Origin: Trogon surrucura | Lineage: Eukaryota > Chordata > Aves > Trogoniformes > Trogonidae | Length of the DNA: 64,000 nucleotides | Assembly (NCBI GenBank): GCA_020746105.1 | Contig: CM036617.1 | Location: forward strand, 164,122,912-164,186,911 | Reading direction: 5' to 3' | In this document: piece after piece, positions 49,401 to 63,300 of the stretch | Layout: every line of letters begins with the position of its first letter | Position numbering within the stretch: the first letter of the stretch is position 1 | Made by a program: the position numbers and the translations under genes | The notes under the pieces: model-generated | Told to the model about the DNA's origin: nothing | Database searches by the model: none | The model's input: only the letters and a program-made list of their open reading frames with translations

Positions 49401-52400
49401 GGGGAGAGCCCTAGGTCTGACACTGGGTTTGCATCGACAGGCTGGGACACCTCCGAGGTGACAAACAGCTGATTCGGGAGGACAAACGTGTTGCTTTGCT
49501 GTTTTCCCAGCTCCTCTGTGACAGCCGAGCCCGATCTCTGCAACCCTGCTCAGCCCTGCCTTCTGGGAGGAGGAGTGGAAGGTGGCACGGACGGGGGCTC
49601 TGGAGAAGTTAAAAGTGCAGGGTCCTGTGTTGTGTTGGTCCTGCAGTATTCCCCAGGAGTTCCCTCAGTACCACACTTTTCCTGCGGGCACTGCTGCCCA
49701 TGCCTTTTAACCCCACCTTGCCTTCCCAAAGCAGAACTGTGTGTACCCTGCTGCCCCTGCACCGCCACCCCCAAATGCCAGAGAGTCTCAAACTAGAATC
49801 TGACCACCACTTCTGACACTCATCTCCCCAAAACCATGATCCAGACTCTTCCCTACTCCTGAAGGTCCCTTTCCCTCTGCCACCAGCTACCACCCTGCCC
49901 CATCTCATACCCCCACCAGGGATGCCCGAGGACAGTGAGCCCCACAGGTACGGAAGCAAAATGGCACTTCCAGCTCCTTCCCACTGTCAGGCATGGCTGG
50001 ACATCACTCCTGTGCCACCTTCACACCAGCCCTCTGGCTACTGACAAGGCCAACATGGCCAGGAGGGCAATCTGGGGCCATGATACAGAACATGTTGAGC
50101 GTAGTTGAGCAAGTCCTGCACAGAGAAGGTGTTCCTAAGAGATGGGGATATTAGAGACCCTCAAAAGGCATGAGAGCCCCTCCCAAGACAAAGATCGACA
50201 CAGACGGGAAATTTCAGGGTCAGCATCATAGATTGGTGCATGCTGTTGCTGTTTCAGTTGAGTATGGAGTGGATGACCATGAAGGCCCCCTTCCATAAAG
50301 GCCACTTTGCAGAGCAGCCAGGGGATACAGGAAGCCAACCAGCCCAGAGTGGGGAAGATACCTACACCCCAGCCTCAGCTTCCGTGTGCAGTGAGCGTGG
50401 GGACAGCAGGATGGTAGTGCTCTACATAAGCTGCTGAAATCAGAGCACCTCCTTAGGGAGCTGCAAGCTGTGGGCATCCAATCTCAGCATACCAAAAAAA
50501 AAAGAGAAAAAAAAAAAGTACTAGGATGGACACCCAGGGGAAACGTAGGGGGGCACATGGTGCCACGTGGCAAAGGCCTTCCCCCCACCTCCCCCTGCAC
50601 ATGTCAGACCATGGGACCTTAGAAAAGCTGATTAGGACAGGTATGAGGGTCCCTCTCTTCCACACTCCCATTATGTGTCCAGACACTTTCCAGGCAGACA
50701 GGAAAGACCTCCCTGCAGGGCTAAAACCATGTGCTCAATTTTCCCAGGTCTCGCACACACACTTTCAACCCAACCCTGTCCCTGGCTACAACTTTTTTTC
50801 TTTTGAAAGCAAGAAACCACCGACTCCACTTCTCTCCCATGTATTTCTCCAAGTCTCAAAGACTCCCAGCCTTCTCCTGAAGCAAAAACATCTCCAGAGC
50901 ATCTCCCACATCCCCTTGGAGGGTTCCTGGTTGGTTTTATTTTTAGATCTTTTTGAATAGTGATGCTTTCTTACACTGATTTGGGGCAAGGGGAGATAGT
51001 CATTCACCTTCAGGCCTTATATTACTGCAGGGATATGAGGCTGGTATGACTGATCTGCTGCCTCTGTGCTAAATACTGGGATTGTTCCCAGTATTGCCTG
51101 GGATTCCAGGCACTGCTCTGGAAACAGAAATTAACCTCTCTGTTTCAGCCACACACTAGTAGCCCCAGGCAGCTCTAAAGGCAGCTTCCATGGTTCCCAG
51201 GCATCCTGTAGTACCTCCCAGCCCTGGCCTAGGAGATCATCTGTGAGGGAAAGGGGGACACAGGCTTAGTGATGACCCCAAAAGATAGACAAATGATTCA
51301 CAGCTACCTTGTACAGAGCATGGCGCTGGGAAAGAGAACAGGTCAGACCCAACCATGCACAAACCAGAACATGCCTGATGCTAGAGGTGAGCACAGCCTA
51401 TTTCTTGTGCTGGGAGACACCTCTTTCTTCTGTGGTGCCAGGGACAGGGTGGGAGGCATTCAGTGCCCAGTCCTGCCCCTGGGATTGACCCATCATCGGG
51501 GCGGGGAAAGTGCGTGGGATGGAAACCTCATACTGCTGCAGCTCTGTTGGGGCAGGGAGGCAGCGTGGAAAGTCTGGGGACTTCTCAGGGCAACACACAC
51601 TGCTTTGCCCATCCCCTCCCTGGAGGGAGATATCTTGCTCTGGGTGACTTGTTCCAGGGGCTTGCACAAGGCTGTTACAGCTGGTAATTGGTGCCCAGGG
51701 CTGCTGACTGCTTTCTGCTTGTTACCTAACCCGTGACTCATTCCTCAGAGCTGGCAGCCACCCCCCCAGAGGAATATAAAAGGTGGGCTGGGGTGCACAG
51801 GGCCGCAGGGGGGGTCATTTTTTTTTTTTTTTTGCCTTGGAGCCCTCTGCCCTGCTTCTCACCCGTGTCCAGAACAAGTTGAAGCTGGATTTTTAAGGCC
51901 TCAGGGGAGACAGGATGGATAAAAAGAAGCCTAGGAGCAGGCAAGGCAGTGCTGCCTGCTGCTTGGATAGCTGAGCAGTGGCAACTGGCCTCCCAGTAAC
52001 CTTCTTTTGCCTTCCTTTCCCTCTGGCTGGCAACACTCATGGCCCAGGAAGGTGCTGAGGGATGTTTATTTGAGGTGGGGAAGGGCGCGGTCAGCAAGCA
52101 CTAAACTGGGAGCACAGCCCACTACCCAAAATAGGGGGGGCTTGCTCCTAACCACCCTCAGCCTGGGCCATAGGGCTGGGAGTGGTTCACAGTCAGGAGG
52201 AGTTGTCAAGCCTGAATCAGAGTGCCTCACACAGAATGTTTTCCCTGGGTACTCAAGCACTACTTTTTTTCCCTGCAAAGATGAAAACTCTAATCTCCAA
52301 AGCCATGCCAGGGTGGATGGGAGTTTGCTTTGGGACTTGTCTTCTCATCAGCTCAACAAGAGTCCCACTTTGTTTGCCTGCAGGGCAAGCACCTTCCCAG

Positions 52401-53565
52401 GTGGCTGTTTGTGCTGGGATGCTCAAGCTGCAGTTCCCTGGAGTGGATGTCACCTGGGAGCTTTCATCTGGAGCCACGTGTGACAACAGTTCCCCCTTCC
52501 CTGGGACGAGAGCTGCATTGCTCCAGGGCAGAGCTGGGACTTTGCTCTATATTTCAGTGACTGCAGGTTAAAATCTTTTCATTTTCTTTCCTCCCCCCTT
52601 CACTCTTGTCCTCATAAAAGACACAGGCAACTGGTTTAGAGCCTGAAATAACACCTCACAGGGGACCCATGAAGATCAGCAAACTAATCTTTACTCAGAG
52701 CTTCAAAAGTCTATGGTACTAGCAGTGCCCTAATCGCAGGGGCAAGAAGGACACAGAGGGGACTTGACTCTGGTGCTGGTTGCCAACGGGAGAACATTCC
52801 CTTTGACCCCAGGATCCGTAGACTCAGCCCTCTGCCTGGCTTCATGCCCCATGGAGCCTCCTGGAGCCACAGACTCCCATTTTCCTCTTGCACACTCCAA
52901 AAAGAGATCACCTACTACCACAACCACCACCTCTCTACAGCATGGGTATCCTGGCACCCGTTTCCCATAGCAGGGCTGATAACGACAATTAGTTAGGAGA
53001 CAGGACCATGCAACGGTGGGTGAGCACGGTTGCTACTACCCAAACCCTCCATCTTCCCTGTGCCAGAGTGTGAATCCACATTCAGCCTCATGTCAGGGTG
53101 AGAACAGTCCCCGCTGGAGAGAGCTTCACTCTCCTGTCAGTGTGGCGGGGCTCAGCCCCACTGTTGTCTCCAGAAGAATCAAGTAGCTGGCTTGTCACTT
53201 CACAATAACCAGGGCACAGAGGGATGTGCAGCTCTAGGGATCTCAGCCAGACACATCAGGTGAGCTTCTCCCTGGCTTTCCTAGCGCAATCTGACCAACA
53301 TCAGCACTGGGGAGAGGCAAGGGACTGAAAAACAGGAAGCAAGTAAAAATGAGAGGGGGCTTGGTTTGTGGCATGCTCAGCCTGCTCTCCCACAACACTT
53401 CTTGCTGCCTTACAACAGCAAAAGCAGTGCTCCCTGCTTCCCCTGGAGGGCTGGGCAGCTGGGTCTCAGCTAAAGGAAGAGACAAATACCCCGTCATGCA
53501 TCACCTGAATGTTCCCAGTAACACACAAGCCCATAGCCTGCCACCCATTCCCGTTATGAATGGTA
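49401..53565. other. MFNG-CARD10 intergenic interval
   Basis: About 4.2 kb between the MFNG promoter candidate and the CARD10 poly(A) signal. It holds A-rich runs at 50491-50518, the promoter-like cluster at 51734-51783 and a T-run at 51818-51833. No exon or known repeat is recognised. Confidence 0.7.
51734..51783 (+). promoter_or_regulatory. AP-1 / TEAD-like / TATA promoter-like cluster
   Basis: In the MFNG-CARD10 intergenic gap, the plus strand holds TGACTCA (51734-51740, AP-1), overlapping CATTCC (51739-51744, TEAD-like), then a C-run and TATAAAAGG (51775-51783). The order and spacing resemble a TATA promoter pointing right, opposite to both genes. No transcript or ORF with family similarity follows, so function is inferred only. 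Confidence 0.35.
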
Positions 53566-54172
53566 TTTAATTCTCCTTTATATGCAGTTTGCCAGTAAAT
53601 GGCTCCATTAATAATTTACAAGCAATAAAGAGTACAGCTCCTACAAAATGAAAGTTTGTTGCAAGCTTAGTGTCATTCCAGCTGTGGCAGGGCACTGGCA
53701 CATCAGCCATGCTCCCTGTGCTGTGGGGCCAGAGGCGAGGTAGACAGGGGAAGAGAAGACCTGGAGCACACAGTGCCACAGGGCAGGGGAGATGAGAGGT
53801 GATGGGAGAAAGGCTCCTACACAACCTGATCCCACACAGTTCTCTTACATTCCTCATGTGGCAATCTGACCACATACCAGAGACAAGGGCAGACCAAGGT
53901 AATGGGGAACAGCCTGTGAGGGTGGTTTCCACCATAACTGGTAGATGTCTCTTCAATAAGTTAGAGAAAGCTCAGATGGGGAGGCAGCACGTGTTACTTC
54001 CCAACTCTTGGTGGCCTCAGGGGGATGAGAAAGGCCATCCCTGGGTGTCTTCGCTGCCAGCAGCCCCTCAGGGAGGAAGGACATGCTACCTGGAGGAGTC
54101 TGGGGAGGCAGGAACCCCCAAGAACATCTCTTGGGAACAGTAGCTGGCAGTGCCTGCTCTGCTACCCCCAGC
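53566..54172 (-). other. CARD10: CARD10 3' UTR candidate with ATTAAA signal
   Basis: Sequence after the stop is non-coding. A minus-strand ATTAAA lies at 53566-53571 in AT-rich context (plus strand TATTTAATTC), which would give a 3' UTR of about 0.6 kb. Placement is tentative. Confidence 0.4.
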
Positions 54173-54380
54173 TCAGTCATCACCCTCCTCGATCCACAGC
54201 GGGCGAGTTTGCTCCTGGAAGATGCATCCCCGAACCACCTTGGGCAGCTCCTCGGCATGGCTCCAGGCGTGGGGCTCCACTCGGGCCCAGGAGCAGGGCA
54301 GAGTGTGGAGAAACTGCTCCGCACCGCGGCACTCCTTCAGCACCTCCGAGTCCCGCTGGCTCGCTTTCCCCAGCAAACTC
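54173..54380 (-). CDS. CARD10: CARD10 last coding exon (stop at 54173-54175)
   Basis: Encodes [39 protein letters not shown] and [20 protein letters not shown], ending PLWIEEGDD. It matches the human C-terminus (CRGSEQ, PCSWVQV, HAEELAKVVRG, ILQEQARLVWVE) but stops about ten residues earlier than human. Acceptor CCCCAG|GAGTTT. Confidence 0.95.
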
Positions 54381-57300
54381 CTGGGGAAAACACAGCAATA
54401 AGCGTTACCCTTGGCAGAAAGATGGGGCAGCAAGAACACTCAGGAACTCCCTCACGCAGATACAAAGCCAATTTCCCTGCCCTTTTTCGCCTCACAGTGG
54501 CCAACCCCAACACACACACAGCAAGTGCTCACATCCCAATCTTAGTCTCTCCTCTCTGAATGGAGACAAGGGCTTGTCCTTGATACCCTGCATCCTTGAC
54601 ACTCTGTCTTTTCTTACCTGAGTCCTCTAACGTTCTTCTCAGTGACCTCGACATGGATAACGATGGGGTATATTTCACTTCTAATTAGATCCCTCACACT
54701 CTGAACGCCCAGCTCTAGCAGGCAGTGTTTATTCTGGAAGGGAAGTAGAGTAGATTTACTGATTTAAATAGAGAAAAAATAACCCCAGTCCCTGACAGTT
54801 ACATTAAATCAAACCCCATACTGTGAAATATCATTGCTTTTCCAATAGTAGTTCCATTAGACATGGGATTTATGGAGAGTGCTAAGATGGAAAGGGAGAA
54901 TTAAAGAGCAGGGTCACCCACTCAATCACTGCCAAACCAACCCAAGAGCCCACCGGATCGCTCACTCAGCCACAGCCCATCTCCACATCCCCTTTGTCAT
55001 CATTGTCACACACAGCCCCACATTTCTCCACCTGCCCTGAGCAGAGTTGTTGTCACTTTGGCAAAGATGAGGAATGTGAGAGCAAGGGGGTCACTTCTGC
55101 GTGTGGCATTTCCCACCACCTCCCCCATGAATCCCCAGTTGCCATTTCTTTCACCTCAGCTCAACATAGACTCAGGGACAAGTCTGTTTCTGCTGCTCCA
55201 CAACCCCTCAGCATCAGGACCTAAAACACCCTCCAAACTACACAGCCCCCAAGCAGGCAGCTCCTTCTCTATCATCACACCACTCTCCCTCCACTCAGCC
55301 ATCTCTTCCTCTCCTCCAATCTGAACAGCGTGCCCCATCCCGGCCTTCTGTCCCCACACCAAACAGCTCATCACCTTCTCCATTGCCTCCCGGATCATGT
55401 AGATTCTCCCACTCTCCCTCCGGTCCTGGGGGGCAGTTCTAGACATAAGGTGCTCCTGAGCATGGGTGGTGCTGGGATCCCCTTCTGCCAGCTTCTCTGT
55501 GAGCCAAGAGGAGATATGAAAAGGGAGACGTCAGCCCTTTCTCCCTCTTGCATGTACTTTCTACCTCAGATTCTGCAGGTTTGCTGCCGCGCTGATGTTT
55601 ATCGAGCTCAGCGTTTATGGATTCTGGAGAGCAAGTCTAATTATACAACATTACATATTGGCACAGATCTCCCGCAGCTTTCTATGTAGAGAACAAGCAA
55701 GATATCACAGCTGAAGACACCTTGCATGGCAAAAGCAGCACTTGCGTTGCAGTGCCACGTCAGACTAAGCCAGCTCACAGCCATCATCCCCTCTTCCCCA
55801 CTGTCCTGTAAGTGAGTATGGCAAAAAAACAATCACTTTATTTTGCCAGGCAGGTTTTCTGCAGTGTTTGTGAACAGCATGAGCTTGTAGATGGCTCCAG
55901 TGAGCAGCGGGGCTGGTGAAGCAAGAGGAGTGTGCATCCTGGAATAAGAGAGTAGGAGGAAGACGGGGGAAAAGTTGAACCTTCTTTTGTTGATGGCATC
56001 CTGAGCCATCTCCTCCTGCTCAGAGGGAGAAGGACAGCACCTGGCAGCTGAGCCAAGGCCAGACAGGAGACCAGCAGAGAGCTGTCAGGACAGTGAGATC
56101 TGGCATGGTCAGAGTAACTCCTGCCAGGTGCCCCCAGCAACTCCCAACAGAAGAGGATACAAGGCTTTTAGAAGCTGCTCACCCCTAAGATTGAAATAAA
56201 GCAATATATTTGGGAGAAGGCGTGTTTAGAACAGTATCCAGAGCACATTCCAGCTCTCTCAAGACTCAGGCTGGCTGGACATCTTCTTCTACCTCTGCCT
56301 GGTGGCACAGGTACTTCCCAGGTAGAGCTGGATCCTGCAAAGCCATGGGTTTCCCTCAGAGGCAGCAGGCTCCTGTGGAAGATCTGCTGGCTTATACTAA
56401 CTCTGCACTGGCTGTGGAGTTCTTCAAAGGAAAATACAGACAGCAAAGCAAAGAAAAATGGCTTGGGGCTCTGGGATGACCTTCCTTCTCCCACAACACG
56501 GCAAAACTGATAGGGGAGGACAGAAATTTTGCTCTCGGTGTAAATTCCTGGCTACAGTAAGGGCTTCGAAGCATCTTCTCATGCAATGTGAGAGGGACCC
56601 TGCAGAGGGCTCAGTAGGACAGGATATACAGCCAAGTCACTCAGATGAGAAGCCCAGCGGCCGAAATTTGCAGAGCCATCCTTCATCAGCAGACCAGAGA
56701 TTTTTCACTACCTCCATCATCATCCCACAAAAACATATATCAACTTATTTTTCAGACAAGCAGTTGGCAAAGGGAGAACTGTACACACAGGGAAAGAGAG
56801 ATGGAGAAGGGAAAGAGGAAAGAAGGAGCTGTCCTCTGTGAAATTCCCTGTGGAGAAAAGTCCTTTCCCCAGCAGCCTCTGCAGCCGTGTGTCAGCCTCA
56901 CACTGCTGGCAAAAGGAAGGGGACGACAACACTAAGGCTGGGTCCTCTCATTCCTGGGGAAGGAAGAGCTGATATGAAGTCAGTCTGCAGATCCAACCTC
57001 AGCCAGGGGCTTAATCTCTGGGAAGGGCTAGCCAGAGCAAGGCAATGCCACCACCACCACCATCCACTCAAGGAAAGCGAGAAGATTCCCATACCCCAGA
57101 AGACCAGAAGTGAGGGCCAGCTTCCCTGTGGGCCAAAGGGATAGGACACAGTTAAAAATAGGAGGAAACATCTTGTAGACACTCAGCCCAAAAAGGTGAC
57201 CTGTTTACAGGTATTGTCTGGAAAGAATGAACGACCCTCACACTTAGCTGCTGAAGAAACACCTCACGTGCTTTCCAAGAGTCCCATGAGACCACATCTC

Positions 57301-60300
57301 AAACTTCCAAGACTAAGAGCACCTCTTCCCTGAACTGGTCTCTACAGAAGTAACCTCTCTGAGCACTACCTTAGCTTCCCACAGCATGGCTAAGAAGTGG
57401 CAGGAGATAAAAGGGAAAAGCAACCCTTCGAAGTAGGACCCTTGTGTAATTTATCTCGCTCAGCCATAGGCTCCTAAAACAGCCCTGGACATATCAGCCC
57501 CTCATTGCTGCCTACCTGCTGGGCACACGTGGAAGTCCAAGCGAGAAGTGGGCAAATCCAGCAGGTTCCTGATGAGGCGCGGTGCGATGCAGTTAGGTGA
57601 CAGCACCACAGGACGGGGTGTCTTGATTACCACAGGGCGCACCAGGCTGTAAGGCTTCAGGTTCACATCCGGGTCTGGAAGACAGGAATGAAGAAGAGAG
57701 AGCCAAGGGTGAGAACATGGGAGACTGGCCTGCCATCAGCCCACAGTCCATTCTACCCGTACCATCCCCTCACCCTGACTCAAGAAGGCACCCACCAACC
57801 ATCATACATCCCAAGAGAGATCCTGCCCTGGTTACAACACTCACTCAAGGGCTTATATCCTGGCTGCAGCCCCTCTCGCCCATTTCCTGACTCCCCTGAG
57901 TTACAAACCAGTTTATTCTCCAGAAAAAGTAAGAGGACCCAAGAGCCACAAAAGCAACAGAAAGCCCCAGAAGACCAGGGAAAAGGAGCAGGGGCTTTCA
58001 ATACGCCCAGGCTTCCCAAAATCCTGTTACTAGAATCCTAAGAGGGACCCTGGGCAGAGAGACTGAGGCATCCCAGATGCCAACATCCCTGTAATGCCTG
58101 ATGGGTCAGGTGCAGGGGTAACAGCTCACCTGAGCAAGGGTCCAGCCACAGTTGCTGAGGGGGCTGTTCTGGGCTCCTCTGCGGTCTAGATTTCACCAGG
58201 CGCAGTTGGTCCAAGGCACGTTTCTTTAGCTAGAAAGGAAGTGAGGGCAGTAAGGCTGACAGCACAGACCATTTCTCACACACACACACACGCACACACA
58301 CACAGAGAACTGGCTGCAGAACACTTGCTGGCAAAGGGGATGGACTGCACACACAAAAAACCCATGGGACTGGGTCTGTAGCCAGCCAGATTCAATCTGG
58401 GAAGTGGGGATGGGGTAAGAAAGCAGCCACAGAGCAGTAACACTGGCTGGGCTATAAGCCACTTCTCTGCTTGCTTATCCAGCTGTCATCTCTATAGGAG
58501 TTGGTTTACCAACAGAGTGGGGTAGATTGTGTGCCGAGGTGGTTGGGTGGCCATAGGCACACACACAGAGCTCTTATTGCTGGCTTACGTTATTTTTGTG
58601 GCCCCTCTGCTGCCCAGGCATCTGGCCCTTCTCCCGGATCTTCAAAAGCTGGTGAGCCCTGAAAAGACAGAGAGCTTGCACTCAAGCAACTCTAGAGCCT
58701 CCAGGGACCACAGCCTGCTGTGATCCTTTTTGCCAAACCACACAGACCTGCAGAAGCATAGGCCTATTCAAACCCTCACTCAACCCTCCAGTCTCTCAAG
58801 AACACCCAAACACTACCACACTGGTCTTCCATACAAGGCCTGGGCAGCCCACACTATCAAGAGGTCAGTCTGCACCCCTCAGGACTCCTAGGGGATGCTC
58901 ATCACAGATTAATGGGGCAGCTACCCCAGATACCCTCTGCCATCCTCCTCACACAGTTTACCTGCTGTAGTTGGGCACTGTTCCCTTGTCCAGGTCTCTT
59001 ATGGTCAAGGGATCGACGCGGGAGCAGTACCACTCCAGCCGCCCTTTGTGCATGGTGTCCGTGACATGAAGGATCTCCCGACATCTGACGCACAACGCGT
59101 AGGGGTCTGATGGCTCCAGGAGGGACAGGTTGGTGCGTACATAGAACGAGTCTCCAGAAAACTTCTTCCCTTCTTCCAGGGCTTCCCGCAGAGGTTGGTA
59201 TCCTGGAGAAGGATACACAGGTCACCACAGGAGAGGACACAGGAGAAAACTGTCACCGATAAGATAGCCCAGTAACCAACACAGCCTTGATGCTATGGAT
59301 TGGGGTGGGGGGTGCAGAGGAGGCAAACAGACAGAAGGTCTGTACCTCCATCCTGTAACTCAGAGGATGCACAAGTCACACCAGACAGGGAAAACTACCG
59401 GAGCTAGGGCCAACCCCTGTGTCAGACATGGTGGCCTAGGACCAAACAGGAGAGGAGAGAGAATAACAGATTTACCTCCAGGGTTGGGTGGAGGGTCTGG
59501 AAAAAGAGGCAGAGAGCTCAGGCTCAAAAAGAGACCCAGCCACCAGGGCCTTACCTTCCAGGTCCAGCTGAAAGACAAGACTGGAGGGCTCGTCCCAATG
59601 CCGCAGGCTCAGGTAGGCGACCTCCCGTGTGCAGTTCTCCAGGGAAAGTACCTCTTCCTTCAGCGACGGCACCCTCAGCTATCAAGGACCCGATGCCGTT
59701 AGACCTAAGGGCTGGTAGAGCAAGTTCCTCCCCCAGATCCCTCAGCCATCAGGGTTACACAAGAGGTGTTGCAGAGTGAGGTAAGCCCAGAGAAAGCTCT
59801 ACCTGAGGACAAGGCATCCTCAGTCTGCCTCTGGATCCCTCTCCTGCCTCCAAAATACCTGCTGCCAGCCACTACCCAGCCCAGATGCCAGGCTGCTGAA
59901 AAAGCAAATGTGTGTATGTGAACGCGTGCAGGAGCGGAGGCAGGAGAGCTGGCTTATTTCAGTTACAGGTGGGATATTTATGCAAGCGGTGTAGCTGTAT
60001 TTCAAGTGGTGTGATTCTTGCCAAAACAAATGCCCTTCCCTCCCGCCAGGAGCTTTCTTCAGAGCAATTATTCACTATAGCTCAGGAGGGTCACAAAGGT
60101 CTGAGAAATCTTGCTCCAGAATTGATTGCTTTGCAACGGGCGTGTGTGGGAGGCAGGATGCAAAGTGCTCTGATATACTACAAGGTGACAGACAACTCCA
60201 GAGACATATAGCCATATTGCTATCTTAACTGTGTGACTCCTTTTTGTTTCTCCCCTCCCACAGCTGAAGGAAGTGTTTCGAAACACTTTTTATGTGCACA

Positions 60301-63300
60301 GGTGCACTCGAGTGCCAGGAGACCTGGATGAGTGTGCTGCATAAAGCCCTGGGCAGAGAGCAGTCCTAGGACACAAGAGAAATGGAGATGGGCTTCAAGC
60401 TGGCTAGAGGTCAGATTGCACTGAGGATCACTCCACACTCCCTGCAACATCCCAGGTGCCTTGCGAACCCACAAAGTGAGCCTATTCCCAGACTCACCTC
60501 AATGAGCCGGCACCCTTCCCTGAGTCCCGTCTCCTCGATCCGTGAGCCTGGCTTGACCCACTGGACGTAAATTCCTGTCCTGTTCCCTCCAAGGATAGAG
60601 ATGTCTGCTCCAAGCCCCTTCTCCTGGGGTGAGTGGTTGCTGGGGTGACCCATGCTAGTGAGCTGTACCACCAGTGACCTGGCAAGGAGAAACGTCAAAT
60701 CCAGCAACAGAAGTTTGCCGCCTTTCCTAAGAAACAGTCCCCCATGTCCTGTGTCCAGCTACACGGTGTTTGCTGTACTAAGTGCTGCGATACAGAGCTC
60801 ACGATTCACACACACAAAGCTTACAAAACCTCCACAGCCCCTCCCATCCCACCAGCCTCAACACCAAAGCCAAGCTGGGTTCCCAAGGTCCTGTCGCTAC
60901 CTAGACAGCTGTTTGTTCAGCCCAAGGCAACACCCCCACCCCTGACATAACAAATGGGACAGCACAAAATCTGGAGTTCTGCTAGGAAGCAAGGACTATA
61001 GGATCTTCATTTCTCTCCTCTGCCACCAGCGAGAAAAAGCCTGCAAGGGGGAAGGCAGGAAGGGAGGGTGGTTCCCCAGCACCATGAAGCAACCCCTTAA
61101 GCAGCCGTCCCAGAGCGCCTAGATCAGAGAGCAGCAATCACCTCCTGGTGACCTCCTCACGGCTGGGAAGTGTGGACAAGCAGATCTCTGACTTCACCCT
61201 GGTATAGGTGCTGCTGGAAGAAGAGGAGAAGGTCCCAAGCGAGGCACTAGCAAAACCACTGCCTAGGAAAGAAAGCAAGAGGGAGAGAGGGGGCACATCA
61301 CCTCTCCGAGCACTGCAGGGAGCTCATGTTCTCAGGGTGTTTTTCTAGCATCTGACTGGGAAATTCAGGCTGCAGGGAGGCTTTGAATGGTCACCTTCCT
61401 GCAAAAAGGGTTTCCCATGTCTCCTGAGAACAAGCAAATCTTTGCTACCTTCATCAGCCCTTTGGTCAGAAGGCACCAGCAGCCAGGGCCACGTGGATGT
61501 GCCCAGAGCTACCAGCATCCACCATGAGACCTGCCAGCACCAGGAGCTCCACTCCTGGAGATTCACAACCCATCACCCACATAGCAGATGAAAGGAATAT
61601 CCAATAACACCCCAGGGCAAAGGCATTTCTCTCTTCTGCTACCTACTGCCCCAACTCCACCCCAATTCCACATCAAGTTCTCCATCAACACAGCTCTCCA
61701 GGGATTAAACTGTGAATAGCTACTTGCTCTGCAGAGGAAAAGCCAGGTTTTCCAGCTGCTGTCTCTGGCAAGGCATGGCAGCATGTGTGGGTCCACAGCA
61801 CACCTCTACAGGTGCAGAACCCTTGCAGTGAGCTGCGCAAACCAGTTGTCCAACGCCTCTCCCCACATCCACCACCTATTTTTAGCTAAAGCCCTTTGGG
61901 GAAAGCCCCCACCCTGTTACCTGTTGCATCTTCAATGCTGCTAAAGGAGCCACAGGACAAGCTAGAAAGGAGACACAAAAGGCAGCTGTGAGGCAGCAGC
62001 ATCTTCAAAGCCTGTTTGCATCCCGTTATCTACCCCATTCCCACAGCCCTCCCACACCAGCCAGAAGCACACAGCTCCCAGCCAGCCTTCCTGCTCCACA
62101 TCACCATTCCAGGTTTCCTCCTGCTGTGCCAACATGCTTTCTCTGGCCCCCACAAGCCCCACAGAGGAGACACAGACTCAAGCAGACCCCGGCAATCACC
62201 TTTTGTAGGGCATGGACCTATCTTCCCGCTGCCGACGGAGGATGGAGCCAATGCAAGGCGGGAAGGGGAAGGTGGAAAGGCGGTTGATATCCTTCTCACT
62301 GTCAGGGGTCACCTCCTTGGGCAGATTGAAAGAGAAAGGCCTGCTAATACCAACACCCAGCACCACCTCTCCCCTCCCTTTGGTAGGTTGTGAACAGGTA
62401 CCACATCAGACCATCCATATCCCTCCAAACACCCAGGAGCACCTTGTTTTCCCAAGGAGAGAGCACAGATGGAGATGCATGACATTGCGTCCCCATCTTT
62501 TTGCAATGAACAAGCTGTGGGAGTAGAAGCAGATGAAGGGAATATCCCAGCTTGTCCTTACACCTCTTTTAGCCACTGCACAACCAAAGGGGTGAGCAAC
62601 CTGTACAGGATGCTCTAGGCCTACAGGTTGCTTTAGGGTCCTCTAGGATGAGAGTTCAAAGAGTCAGAGGAAAGAAACTAACTCCCTTAAAAACAATACA
62701 ATGCTGCTACAGGATTCAACAGAGCTTGGATTATCTCCCACAGCATGTGTAGATTAAATAGCTTTTGGGGGAGGATAACATCTTACATGAATGGGGCCGT
62801 AAGCTTCTATGGTGGAATGAGGAAAGGTTTGCTCCCCTCTCTTTCCCACCTACACTTTGGTGCAGCATTGGCTGGTTTGTCAGAGACTGAAAGAAAATAG
62901 CTTTGTGCCTGAGATCTGCTCCCACCTTACACCCCCCCTCCTATGCCCAGTCTTTCACCACGTCACAGCCCCACGATGAACCCTCTCCAGCACTTCTGTG
63001 ACCTTCCTGAGCAACGTGGGCCCCGCTGACCTCAGTTGAGGGGTCAGCCTCTCATTGTCAAGCGCTCACCATGCTCTGAATGGCCGAATCCCCTGGGAAC
63101 GGGATAACAGAAACACCCGGTGCATCCGCAAGTCCAGGTGTAAAGCTGGTAGGGTTGTCTACGAGGCTCCAGGTGCTGCTGAGGTTGGAGGAGAGGGAGT
63201 AGGAAGAGCTGCACATCTGGGAGAGAAGGGACTCCATCACCCCATTGCATCCCCCAGACCCCTGTGCTTTCTCTGTTCCCCCTTCTTTCTAGCCACCCTC

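Larger units (their letters stand above)
61263..63069 (-). other. CARD10: CARD10 linker introns
   Basis: Three introns separate the small linker exons: 61263-61920, 61962-62199 and 62316-63069. They are unique-looking, moderately GC-rich sequence without recognisable repeats. I see no additional exon with matching phase. Confidence 0.7.

Noticed and set aside
62016..62393. Plus-strand frame across a CARD10 exon
   Set aside because: An antisense shadow of the [10 protein letters not shown] exon with no features of its own.
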